Positions 1-8,738 of a DNA stretch of 21,191 nt are shown piece after piece. The notes below the pieces were generated by a model. That model was not told the origin of the DNA, made no database searches, and was given only the letters and a program-made list of their open reading frames with translations. The position numbers and the translations under genes were made by a program. Origin of the DNA: JAQBXX01 sp947085325. GTDB taxonomy: Bacteria; Pseudomonadota; Gammaproteobacteria; SURF-13. Positions within the stretch are counted from its first letter, which is position 1. The number at the start of each line of letters is the position of its first letter. The stretch is taken from positions 1 through 21,191 of the forward strand of contig CAMTVY010000020.1 of assembly GCA_947085325.1 (NCBI GenBank). The letters run 5' to 3'.

Positions 1-22
1 AAGCCAAAATAGGAGAGTAACG

Positions 23-1135
23 ATGATGAATATCAGTCGCCGTAATTTCCTCAAGGGCGCTGCTGCTGCCGGTGTTGGCAGTATCATCCCCATGAGCATG
101 GTCACGGTCGAGGCCGAAGCAGGTGATTCCTTCACCTTCGCCTGGATCACCGATCAGCACCTGCAACTCATTTCTGGCCCTGGCGCCAAATTCGTAAAGA
201 GCTGGGACGACGGTTTCAAGATGGCGATCAGCGAAGTGATGAACGCCAACCCGAAGCCCGACTTCTGCTACTTCGGTGGTGACCTGGCCCAAGCCGGCCT
301 GAAGTCCGAACTGGATCACGGTATGGACATGTGGTCCAAGACCGGCCTCAAAGTTAAAGCCATCAACGGTGAGCATGACTACTTCCTCGACATGGGCAAG
401 TCCTCACGCGCCGCCTACGGCATGCCCTCTGACAACTACAGCTTCGAACACAAGGGTGTGCAGTTCATCATGCTGACCACCATCCGTGGGGCCGAAGACT
501 GGGAAGCGAGGCACGCCAAGAATCCCCAGATCCGCATGAACGAGATGATGCGCATCGACAACTATGTTGATGGTTCTGCCTTCCGTCTGGGCAAGGATGG
601 CCTCGCCTGGTTGAAGAAGACCGTCGCCGGTCTGGACAAGAACAAGCACACCATCGTGTGCTCGCACTCCCCGATACAGAAGATATACAACGGCTGGAAC
701 TTCTGGACCGAGGACGCAGAAGAGATCCAGGCTGCACTGAAGGATATCAAGCGTGTGACCGTGCTGTACAACCACGTGCACCAGCCGATGGCAAGCCAGA
801 AGGGCAACATTGCCTTCTTCTCCAACTTCTCGACTGCTTGGCCGTGGCCGCATGTGAGCACCGTGGCCGATGCCACTATGTGCGGAGACGGCGCTTACAA
901 GGGCTGCGAAAAGGGTGCGGACTACTACCCGAACCTGATCCTGCCTTATCATCGCGCTGACGTGGCCAACTTCCGCGATGCGACCGGCTGGAGCATCGTC
1001 AACACTAATACCGGCGGCAAGTTCGAGGTCGAGGTCACCCAGTGGGGCGAGAATCCCAAGCGTAAGGTCACCTGGGATGGCAAGCTCAAGGAAGTAGGCG
1101 CCGGTGCTGCCACTAAAGCCCAGATGATGTACTAA
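23..1135 (+). CDS. Tat-exported metallophosphoesterase
   Basis: Predicted periplasmic calcineurin-like metallophosphoesterase of 370 residues. The N-terminus has a twin-arginine signal (SRRNFLKG, residues 5-12), a hydrophobic stretch and a likely cleavage near AEA-GD (about residue 33). Metal-site motifs appear in family order: D44-x-H46 (TDQH), GGD ending at D87, GEHD at 116-119 (Glu where most members have Asn), H215 in SHSP, and NHVH with H251 and H253 (Asn where most have Gly). The dinuclear metal centre therefore looks intact but with two variant motifs. The start is supported by AGGAGAG six bases upstream. A cytochrome c gene begins 19 bases after the stop with its own AAGGAGAA, so the two are probably co-transcribed. 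SoxB of the thiosulfate-oxidising system also belongs to this superfamily, but this protein is shorter and is not SoxB itself. The substrate is unknown. The operon may begin upstream of the window. Confidence 0.88.
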   Translation: MMNISRRNFLKGAAAAGVGSIIPMSMVTVEAEAGDSFTFAWITDQHLQLISGPGAKFVKSWDDGFKMAISEVMNANPKPDFCYFGGDLAQAGLKSELDHGMDMWSKTGLKVKAINGEHDYFLDMGKSSRAAYGMPSDNYSFEHKGVQFIMLTTIRGAEDWEARHAKNPQIRMNEMMRIDNYVDGSAFRLGKDGLAWLKKTVAGLDKNKHTIVCSHSPIQKIYNGWNFWTEDAEEIQAALKDIKRVTVLYNHVHQPMASQKGNIAFFSNFSTAWPWPHVSTVADATMCGDGAYKGCEKGADYYPNLILPYHRADVANFRDATGWSIVNTNTGGKFEVEVTQWGENPKRKVTWDGKLKEVGAGAATKAQMMY

Positions 1136-1154
1136 GAGAATAAGGAGAAAACCT

Positions 1155-1565
1155 ATGATGATTCGTAAAAGCACATTGGCCGCGCTGGGCGCGTCCTTTA
1201 TTCTGGGCCTTGCCGTGACGGCGTCAGCGCATGCCGAAGCCGTGAACGACACGGCCAAGTGGGACAGTGAGTTCAAGGCCTCCGTAAATCGCGGTGACGG
1301 TCTGTTCCACGGCGGAATCAAGAGCAGCAACGAGGTGGCCTGCGTTCAGTGCCATCCGGAAGCCTCCAACACCCACGCGGAGACCTATCCCAAGTTCCAG
1401 AAGCAGCTCGGCAAGGTGTCGCAGCTGTGGGAGATGACCAACTGGTGCATCGAGAACCCGCTGGAAAGCAAGGCTATCGCTGCGGACAGTCAGGACATGG
1501 TCGATTTGGTTGCCTACATGTCCAACATCCGTAAGGGCTACAAGCTGACACCAGGAAGGTACTAA
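1155..1565 (+). CDS. Periplasmic monohaem cytochrome c, SoxA-like haem domain
   Basis: A 136-residue exported c-type cytochrome. A Sec signal peptide covers about residues 1-27 (cleavage near SAHA-EA). One haem motif CVQCH lies at residues 63-67. Downstream come YPKFQKQLGK, then NWC (C98), then a segment ending DMVDLVAYM before a short tail. This order (haem motif, Tyr-Pro, an N-x-C about 30 residues later, a helix with LVAYM) recalls the C-terminal domain of SoxA, where a cysteine is the distal haem ligand; M94 is the alternative ligand here. The SoxA resemblance is my reading of the pattern, not a search result. The gene follows the metallophosphoesterase by 19 bases with a good ribosome site (AAGGAGAA) and is followed by a strong terminator. 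Likely role: electron acceptor or haem subunit partnering the upstream enzyme. Confidence 0.85.
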   Translation: MMIRKSTLAALGASFILGLAVTASAHAEAVNDTAKWDSEFKASVNRGDGLFHGGIKSSNEVACVQCHPEASNTHAETYPKFQKQLGKVSQLWEMTNWCIENPLESKAIAADSQDMVDLVAYMSNIRKGYKLTPGRY

Positions 1566-1600
1566 TAATCAGTACCTGAGTAATATTGCAGTAGTTTGCG

Positions 1601-1633
1601 ACGGCACTGTGGAGACACAGTGCCGTTTTTTTT
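1601..1633 (+). terminator. Rho-independent terminator of the phosphoesterase/cytochrome operon
   Basis: A perfect 10-bp stem (1601-1610 pairing with 1617-1626, ACGGCACTGT) with a six-base loop is followed by eight T residues. It lies 35 bases after the cytochrome stop. On the opposite strand the hairpin has no T tract after it, so it is a poor terminator for the convergent bioA gene. Confidence 0.92.
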
Positions 1634-1644
1634 GCCTCAGAGTT

Positions 1645-2994
1645 TCAATCAGCTGTCGCGTGCTTGATGCCAGCCCAGGCCGCCGCCGTCATTTGTCTGA
1701 TCTCCTCTGGCGTAATCACGTAGGGTGGCATGAAGTAAATCACATCGCCCAGCGGTCGCAGCAAGACACCCGCGCTGAGCGCATGCTGGCAGACGCGGCG
1801 ACCGCGTCGCTCCTGCCACGGGTAAGGTGACCGCGTTGTCCTGTCCTGCACCATCTCAATCGCGAGTATCATGCCCGTCTGCCGCACTTCCGCTATGTGT
1901 GGATGGGCGGAAAAGTGCTCTGTGGCATCATGCATCGCCTGCGCCAGTGCCTGATTATTCTCGAGTACCTTGTCCTGTTCAAAAATATCCAGCGTCGCCA
2001 GCGCCGCGCGACAGGCGAGCGGATTGCCGGTATAGCTGTGTGAGTGCAGGAAGGCCTTGAGCGTAGCGTAATCGTCGTAGAAGGCCTGATACACCTTGTC
2101 TGTGGTGAGCACGGCGGAAAGCGGCAGATAGCCGCCCGTTAAACCTTTGCCAAGGCAGAGAAAATCGGGCGTGATGGCTGACTGCTCGCAGGCGAACAGG
2201 CTGCCGGTGCGCCCAAAGCCAACCGCGATCTCATCGGCGATCAGATGCACGCCGTGGCGGTCACAGGCCTCGCGCAGCAGCGTTAAATATACCGGGTCAT
2301 ACATGCGCATGCCGCCTGCGCACTGCACCAGCGGCTCGACAATGACTGCACATACCTCCTCGGCATGCGCTTCCAGTGCCGATTCCATGTGGCTGAACAT
2401 GCGACGGGAATAATCGGCGCAAGACTCGCCGGATCCGCGGTAAAAACAATCGGGTGACGGCACGCTGACAGGCTGCAACAGCAGTGGTGCGTAGATTTCC
2501 TTGTAGAGCGCTACGTTGCCAACAGCCAGCGCACCGAGGGTTTCACCGTGGTAGCTGTTGCTGAGGCTGATGAAACGGGTTTTGCGGGGCTGGCCGCTAT
2601 TGCGCCAATAGTGATAGCTGGCCTTGAGCGCTATTTCAACGGCAGCCGAACCGTTATCAGCGTAAAAGCAGCGTGTGAGGCCGGGTGGCGCAAGCTCAAT
2701 CAGTCGTTCGGAGAGCTCAATGACCGGCGCGTGTGTGAAACCCGCGAGCAGCACGTGCTCCAGTTGCCCAAGCTGGTCCTGCACTGCCGCACTGATGCGT
2801 GGATTGCAGTGGCCGAACAGATTGACCCACCACGAGCTGATGGCATCCAGATAGCGGTTGCCGTCGTAGTCCTCCAGCCACACACCTGCGCCGCGCTTGA
2901 TGGGGATGGGCGGAAGTTGCTCGTGATCCTTCATCTGTGTGCAGGGGTGCCACAGCCGTGCAAGGTCGCGGCGGGACCAGCTGGTGTTGTTCAT
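1645..2994 (-). CDS. bioA: Adenosylmethionine-8-amino-7-oxononanoate aminotransferase
   Basis: Biotin synthesis enzyme that converts KAPA to DAPA using SAM as amino donor and pyridoxal phosphate as cofactor; cytoplasmic. The 449-residue length is normal for BioA. The N-terminal WHPCTQMKDHE is highly typical of BioA rather than of other class III aminotransferases. Other marks are SSWWVNLFGH, the cofactor-binding YADNGSAAVE, ADEIAVGFGRTG, and the Schiff-base lysine in CLGKGLTGG. The gene lies 79 bases after the response-regulator gene on the same strand, with no other bio gene in the window. The ribosome site before the chosen ATG is weak. Regulation is not apparent. It may be co-transcribed from upstream or have its own promoter in the short gap; I could not identify convincing -35/-10 boxes. 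Confidence 0.96.
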   Translation of the reverse strand: MNNTSWSRRDLARLWHPCTQMKDHEQLPPIPIKRGAGVWLEDYDGNRYLDAISSWWVNLFGHCNPRISAAVQDQLGQLEHVLLAGFTHAPVIELSERLIELAPPGLTRCFYADNGSAAVEIALKASYHYWRNSGQPRKTRFISLSNSYHGETLGALAVGNVALYKEIYAPLLLQPVSVPSPDCFYRGSGESCADYSRRMFSHMESALEAHAEEVCAVIVEPLVQCAGGMRMYDPVYLTLLREACDRHGVHLIADEIAVGFGRTGSLFACEQSAITPDFLCLGKGLTGGYLPLSAVLTTDKVYQAFYDDYATLKAFLHSHSYTGNPLACRAALATLDIFEQDKVLENNQALAQAMHDATEHFSAHPHIAEVRQTGMILAIEMVQDRTTRSPYPWQERRGRRVCQHALSAGVLLRPLGDVIYFMPPYVITPEEIRQMTAAAWAGIKHATAD

Positions 2995-3073
2995 GGTGTG
3001 GGTAACAATGGTTGTTCAGGTATCGCCATGATAAACAAACCAGGGGATTTAATCGGGCATCCTTTGATGCGGT

Positions 3074-4771
3074 CTACAGCTTGCGAGCTTGTAGCCAGGG
3101 TAGCATCTCTTCTGCCGACATCGGTTGCGCGATGAAGTAGCCTTGGGCCTCGTCGCAGCCGAATTCGATAAGACGCTCCAGCGTTTCCTTGTTCTCCACG
3201 CCTTCGGCTATAACCTTGAGGTCGAGATTGTGGGCGAGATCAATTATGGAGCGCACAATCGTCGCCGAGTCAGCATTTAAAATCATGTCGAGCACAAGCG
3301 ACTCGTCAATTTTGATGGCTGTGGCTGGTAGCTTCTTCAGGTAGGCGAGCGAGGAGTAACCGCTGCCGAAGTCATCAATGTGGAGGCGTATGCCCAAATC
3401 ACGTAGCTTGTTCAGGATGCCGAGTGTACGCACTGGATTTTCCATGAGCGCTGTCTCGGTGGTCTCAATCTCGATCATATTGGCTTCCATGGTGCGGCCG
3501 ATGAGTAAAGTCTCGATCTTGTTCACAATTTCTGAATCGAGCATGTTGCGTACCGACAGGTTGACGGCAATCGGCACGCGCCAGCCCTGCTCACGCCACG
3601 TCCAGGCTTGTTGCACGGCCGTTTCCAGCACGTTCAGCGTGAGCGGATGGATGAGTCCGCTCTTTTTAGCCAGCGGGATGAATTCGTCCGGCGGTACGTA
3701 TCCCAGTTCAGGATGGTTCCACCGCGCCAGCGCCTCCGCTCCGCATACCGTACCATTACGCAGGTTCACCTTGGGCTGGAAATGCAGGACGATCTGACGG
3801 TTGTCGATGGCAGTGCGCAACTCGCCCATGAGCAGCAGGCGTTTAGGGCTCGATGGATCGAGCAGCGGGTCATATATGGAGAGCGACTTGCTGTCGCGTT
3901 GCGCGAGTGAAAGTGCAACGTCTGCGTGCTGCAGGAGTTGACGAGGGTTGGCCCCGTGCGCGGGGGCCAAGGCAGCGCCGAGGCGCACGCTCAGTTCGAG
4001 CGGGAAGCCCGCTACGTCGAATGGTTGCTGAAAAGCTGTAAGAACCGTCTGCGCGTGCGCAATGACATCTGTGTGGTCGCATGGGTAGAACAGCAATGCA
4101 AATTCGTCGGCGCCAACGTGCGCCGCCATGTCGGCACGACGTAGCTGTTTGATTAATTGTGCCGCTGCCTGCCGCAGGAGCGCGTCGCCATAGTCGTGTC
4201 CGAGGGCCTCGTTCACATCGCGGAAGCGGTTGATGTTCAGCATAAGCAGGGCGAAGGGCTGGTTATCTCGCTGCGCGTCGACAAAGGCCTGTTCCAGCCG
4301 CTCATGGAGTTGTAGGCGGTTCGGCAGCTCAGTTAGCGGGTCGAAGTAGGCGAGATGATGGATACGTTCCTCGGCATGTCGGCGTACCCTCAACACCTCA
4401 GCCTCATCAAGTACGTGTCTGACTGCTGATGCCAGATGCTCCATGCGGTTCTTTGTGATGTAGTCCTGTGCTCCCGCTTTGATGGCCGCCACGGCCGCAC
4501 CTTCGTCGACTACGTCCGAGATAAGGAGAAACGGAATATCCAAATTCTCCTCTCGCACGATCCGCAGAGCGTCAAGACCGTTGAACTGCGGCATCGAGTA
4601 GTCGGAGATCACGATGTCCCATGGCTGGCTGCGGAGTGCGTAGTGTAGGGCCTCGGGGGTAATTACCCGCTCGACCTGTGGGTCGTAGCCGCCGTGACGA
4701 AGCTCATGCAGCATGAGTTCGGCATCGTCCGCCGAATCTTCCACGATCAAGGCACGCAGCATCTTTGACAT
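3074..4771 (-). CDS. Response regulator, REC-GGDEF(degenerate)-EAL
   Basis: Predicted cyclic-di-GMP signalling protein of 565 residues. I start it at the ATG at 4771, which has AGGAAG seven bases upstream, rather than at an in-frame ATG 36 bases earlier. Domains: a receiver (about 4-120) with acidic pair E11/D12, phospho-acceptor D57, S85 and K107; a GGDEF domain (about 140-300); an EAL domain (about 315-560). The cyclase half looks inactive: the signature is GADEF (220-224), and the metal-binding Asp of the D-x-D-x-F strand is Asn (N179, in NINRF). The EAL half keeps EALARW (346-351), VNLS, IEIETTE, DDFGSGYSS, KIDES, AEGVE and EAQGY. It is therefore most likely a phosphorylation-controlled c-di-GMP phosphodiesterase, with the GGDEF possibly binding GTP. 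No sensor kinase lies in the window. The 66-residue membrane ORF just upstream is the only candidate partner. Confidence 0.93.
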   Translation of the reverse strand: MSKMLRALIVEDSADDAELMLHELRHGGYDPQVERVITPEALHYALRSQPWDIVISDYSMPQFNGLDALRIVREENLDIPFLLISDVVDEGAAVAAIKAGAQDYITKNRMEHLASAVRHVLDEAEVLRVRRHAEERIHHLAYFDPLTELPNRLQLHERLEQAFVDAQRDNQPFALLMLNINRFRDVNEALGHDYGDALLRQAAAQLIKQLRRADMAAHVGADEFALLFYPCDHTDVIAHAQTVLTAFQQPFDVAGFPLELSVRLGAALAPAHGANPRQLLQHADVALSLAQRDSKSLSIYDPLLDPSSPKRLLLMGELRTAIDNRQIVLHFQPKVNLRNGTVCGAEALARWNHPELGYVPPDEFIPLAKKSGLIHPLTLNVLETAVQQAWTWREQGWRVPIAVNLSVRNMLDSEIVNKIETLLIGRTMEANMIEIETTETALMENPVRTLGILNKLRDLGIRLHIDDFGSGYSSLAYLKKLPATAIKIDESLVLDMILNADSATIVRSIIDLAHNLDLKVIAEGVENKETLERLIEFGCDEAQGYFIAQPMSAEEMLPWLQARKL

Positions 4772-4793
4772 GGCTTGTCTTCCTTTAGTACGG

Positions 4794-4994
4794 CTAGTAT
4801 GGCCCAAGGGTAGGCGGCGGTTTATTCAGCCCAGCTAATAGCGCCAGATGTCGTACCGCCTCCATGATCTGGGTAAAGCTTACCAGCGTGCTGTATGTGG
4901 CAGTTGGCGCAGGTGATAAGCCCGGGATGACAGCGAACAGCGCCAGTACTAACGACCGCTCCGGTAGTCTGCGGAATGGAAGCTTGAGTGACAT
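4794..4994 (-). CDS. Small membrane ORF upstream of the response regulator
   Basis: A 66-residue ORF I do not recognise. It opens with a basic stretch (KLPFRRLPER), then a hydrophobic segment (LVLALFAVIPGL, about residues 16-27), then a mostly uncharged region and a proline-rich end (NKPPPTLGPY). The start is strongly supported by AAGGAGGT at 5002-5009, seven bases before the ATG, the second-best Shine-Dalgarno in the window after that of fba. The stop lies 22 bases before the response-regulator start, so the two are probably translated from one message. It could be a genuine small single-pass inner-membrane protein, or the surviving N-terminus of a sensor protein whose remainder has been lost. 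An overlapping frame (4822-5067) contains a CANCH string but lacks a comparable ribosome site. Confidence 0.5.
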   Translation of the reverse strand: MSLKLPFRRLPERSLVLALFAVIPGLSPAPTATYSTLVSFTQIMEAVRHLALLAGLNKPPPTLGPY

Positions 4995-5001
4995 GCCCTA
5001 C

Positions 5002-5009
5002 ACCTCCTT
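5002..5009 (-). promoter_or_regulatory. Near-consensus Shine-Dalgarno of the small membrane ORF
   Basis: Read on the minus strand the sequence is AAGGAGGT, seven bases before the ATG at 4994. Most other genes here have shorter matches, so this site is the main reason for treating the 66-residue ORF as real. Confidence 0.7.
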
Positions 5010-5125
5010 CGGCTTGGGATGTGACGGCTCCTGATGCGATATTCCAATGCCGGAGCATCGGAATCACGAAGATCAGTGGGCTCTCATAAACTTAAGGAAT
5101 ATCAATATACTCCAGTGGAAGGGCA

Positions 5126-6001
5126 TTAGTTATGACCCTCATGTGTGAACTTTGCGCCAAGATTCAGATTTTTCCAGATTGCTGTCACCGGCGTAGCCTG
5201 GTTCATGGTGTAGAAGTGCAGTCCGGGAGCGCCTGCCTCCAGCAGTTTGAGACACAGATCCGTGACTACATCGAGGCCAAAGGCGCGCAGTGATGCAGTG
5301 TCGTCGCCAAATGTCTCCAGGCGCTTGCGTATCCAGCGCGGAATTTCCGCTCCGCAGCGGTCTGAGAAGCGGGCGAGTTGGGTGTAGTTGGTGATCGGCA
5401 TGATGCCTGGGACGATGGGTAGCGTGATGCCCAGTTTTTCGCAGCTGTCCACGAAACGGTAATAGGCATCCGGGTTGTAGAAATACTGGGTCATGGCGCT
5501 GTCAGCGCCAGCCTCGACCTTGCTTTTGAGGTGCTGCAAGTCTGTCGTGGCATCGCGGGCTTCAGGATGGAATTCCGGGTACGCGGCGACCTCGATATGG
5601 AAATGGTTTCCCGTTTCCGCCCGGATAAACGCTACCAGATCACTGGCATGGGGCAACTCTCCCGGTTGACTTTCCCCCTCGGGGAGGTCGCCGCGCAGCG
5701 CCACGATGTGGCGGATGCCATGTTGTTTGTAGGCGCTTAGTAGTTCGCGCAATTGCGTACGGGAGGAGGCGATACAGGAAAGGTGGGGCGCGGCCTGCAA
5801 GCCGGAATTCTGTATCTCGATGACGGTTTCAAGCGTGCGATCACGTGTGCTACCGCCCGCACCGAAGGTCACTGAAAAAAAGCGCGGGTTTAATTGCGCC
5901 AGCGTGCTGCGCACTTCGCGCAGTTTCAGGGCGGCGTCTTCGGTTTTGGGCGGAAAAAACTCAAAACTGAAGACACGTTCGTGTTGTTTTTGGGATTTCA
6001 T
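5126..6001 (-). CDS. metF: 5,10-methylenetetrahydrofolate reductase
   Basis: FAD enzyme that reduces 5,10-methylene-THF to 5-methyl-THF, the methyl donor for homocysteine remethylation; cytoplasmic. Its 291 residues match bacterial MetF. Marks are SFEFFPPKT near the N-terminus (E14 corresponds to the catalytic Glu of E. coli MetF), SVTFGAGGSTRDRT, the ALRGD loop, EVAAYPEFHPEA, the QYFYNPDAYYRFVD strand and PGIMPITNYTQ. It follows ahcY by 93 bases on the same strand, and that gap is almost wholly filled by a GATACAAG-word palindrome. As a result no clear Shine-Dalgarno precedes the ATG: the bases just before it are the repeat end plus CTCTCT. With metK and ahcY it forms the SAM regeneration module; methionine synthase is not in the window. 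Confidence 0.97.
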   Translation of the reverse strand: MKSQKQHERVFSFEFFPPKTEDAALKLREVRSTLAQLNPRFFSVTFGAGGSTRDRTLETVIEIQNSGLQAAPHLSCIASSRTQLRELLSAYKQHGIRHIVALRGDLPEGESQPGELPHASDLVAFIRAETGNHFHIEVAAYPEFHPEARDATTDLQHLKSKVEAGADSAMTQYFYNPDAYYRFVDSCEKLGITLPIVPGIMPITNYTQLARFSDRCGAEIPRWIRKRLETFGDDTASLRAFGLDVVTDLCLKLLEAGAPGLHFYTMNQATPVTAIWKNLNLGAKFTHEGHN

Positions 6002-6005
6002 AGAG

Positions 6006-6093
6006 AGGCAGATACAAGATACAAGGGAAAAGATGCAAGGGTAAAGTGTTCGTCGTTTTTCTTGTATCTTGAATCTTTTATCTTGTATCTGCC
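6006..6093. repeat. GATACAAG-word palindrome between ahcY and metF
   Basis: The left arm (about 6006-6040) and right arm (about 6059-6093) are built from degenerate copies of the word GATACAAG. The outer ends are a perfect 15-bp inverted pair, GGCAGATACAAGATA at 6007-6021 and its complement at 6079-6093. The element fills the space from one base after the ahcY stop to five bases before the metF start. A single arm of the same family recurs at 21115-21140. Confidence 0.85.
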
Positions 6094-6094
6094 G

Positions 6095-7408
<1,314 letters not shown>

Positions 7409-7427
7409 AATAATTTTCCTTTAAAGC

Positions 7428-7554
7428 CTCAACGCCAGGACGCAAAGTCGCCAAGAAATTAATGCTTGAACGATGTACTTTGTGATCTTGGCGTCTCTGC
7501 GTCTCTGCGTCTTTGCGTCTTTGCGTCTTTGCGTCTTTGCGTCTTTGCGTTGAG
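7428..7554. repeat. Octamer-repeat palindrome, copy A (metK-ahcY gap)
   Basis: An inverted pair. The left arm (7428-7455) is CTCAACGC, two degenerate octamers, then CAAG. The right arm (7487-7554) is the complement form CTTGG, then seven tandem 8-bp words (two CGTCTCTG and five CGTCTTTG), then CGTTGAG. The spacer is 31 bases. The right arm is 40 bases longer than the left because of extra octamers, which looks like tandem expansion. Copies B (12793-12924) and C (13979-14071) share the termini and the word. Confidence 0.93.
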
Positions 7555-7568
7555 TAGTTTAGGCCGAG

Positions 7569-8738
7569 CTATGCTGCTTTAAGCCCCGCCGCTTCACGTA
7601 ATGCGGCGGCCTTGTCGGTGCGTTCCCAGGTGAAATTCGCTTCCTCGCGCCCGAAATGGCCGTAGGCGGCGGTTTGCTGGTAGATGGGGCGTAACAGGTT
7701 CAGCATCTTGATCAATCCGCGCGGGCGCAGGTCGAAGTGCTCACGCACCAGTTGCACGATGCGCGCGTCGCTCACCTTGCCGGTGCCAAAGGTATCGACG
7801 CCGATCGAGGTGGGCTCGGCTACGCCAATGGCGTAGGAGATCTGTATCTCGCAGCGGTCGGCGAGCCCCGCGGCAACTATGTTCTTGGCCACATAGCGGC
7901 CAGCGTAGGCCGCAGAGCGATCCACCTTGGAGGGATCCTTGCCTGAAAATGCGCCGCCGCCGTGACGGGCCATGCCGCCATAGGTGTCGACAATGATCTT
8001 GCGTCCAGTGAGGCCACAGTCACCCATGGGGCCGCCGACCACAAAGCGCCCGGTCGGGTTGATGAAAAAGCGCGTGTCCTTGGTGACCCATTCTGCGGGC
8101 AGTACCGGCAGGATGATCTCGTCCATCACCGCTTCCTTGAGCGCCTTGTGCGAGATGTCCGGCCTGTGCTGCGTGGACAGCACCACGGCGTCGATGCCCA
8201 CCGGCTTGTGGTTTTCGTAGCGGAAGGTGACCTGGCTCTTTGCATCCGGACGCAGCCAGGGCAGTGTGCCATTCTTGCGTACTTCGGCCTGGCGCTTGAC
8301 CAGACGGTGCGCATAGGTGATGGGTGCCGGCATCAGCACGTCGGTTTCATTGCTGGCGTAGCCAAACATCAGGCCCTGGTCGCCCGCCCCCTGTTCGTGC
8401 TCCTGGGTTTCATCCACGCCCAGCGCGATATCGGATGATTGCTTGTCAATCGATACCAGTACTGCGCAGGATTCCCAGTCAAAGCCCATGTCGGAGCTGT
8501 CATAACCGATGTTTTTCACTGTTTCCCGTACCACTGCAGTTATGTCGACCCATGCAGTGGTGGTAATCTCGCCAGCAACCACAACCATGCCAGTGGTGAC
8601 CAAGGTTTCGCACGCCACGCGCGCACGTGCGTCCTGGCCCAGGATGGCGTCAAGAATGCCGTCCGAAATCTGGTCGGCAACTTTGTCGGGATGTCCTTCA
8701 GAGACGGATTCAGAGGTGAATAAACTCATTGCGGCCAT
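7569..8738 (-). CDS. metK: S-adenosylmethionine synthetase
   Basis: Makes SAM from methionine and ATP, with two Mg ions and K; cytoplasmic tetramer. The 389 residues are normal. Marks are FTSESVSEGHPDK at the N-terminus, the GAGDQGLMFGYA hexapeptide region and the P-loop-like GGGAFSGKDPSKVDRSAAY. Two in-frame ATGs (8738 and 8729) are possible. The first is six bases from GAGG, the second fifteen, so I chose the first, although the second aligns better with the usual MetK N-terminus. It is the first gene of the metK-ahcY-metF series, and its promoter must lie in the 133-base divergent gap shared with the thioredoxin-fold gene. No SAM riboswitch was recognised there. Confidence 0.98.
   Translation of the reverse strand: MAAMSLFTSESVSEGHPDKVADQISDGILDAILGQDARARVACETLVTTGMVVVAGEITTTAWVDITAVVRETVKNIGYDSSDMGFDWESCAVLVSIDKQSSDIALGVDETQEHEQGAGDQGLMFGYASNETDVLMPAPITYAHRLVKRQAEVRKNGTLPWLRPDAKSQVTFRYENHKPVGIDAVVLSTQHRPDISHKALKEAVMDEIILPVLPAEWVTKDTRFFINPTGRFVVGGPMGDCGLTGRKIIVDTYGGMARHGGGAFSGKDPSKVDRSAAYAGRYVAKNIVAAGLADRCEIQISYAIGVAEPTSIGVDTFGTGKVSDARIVQLVREHFDLRPRGLIKMLNLLRPIYQQTAAYGHFGREEANFTWERTDKAAALREAAGLKAA

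Noticed and set aside
4822..5067. An 81-residue minus-strand frame with a CANCH haem-like string
   Set aside because: It overlaps the 66-residue frame that has a far better ribosome site, has no signal peptide, and its composition (Gly, Thr, His-rich) does not look like a cytochrome; a CxxCH can arise by chance.
7487..7554. The tandem octamers as a CRISPR array
   Set aside because: The units are 8 bp and directly adjacent with no spacers, and no cas gene is present.
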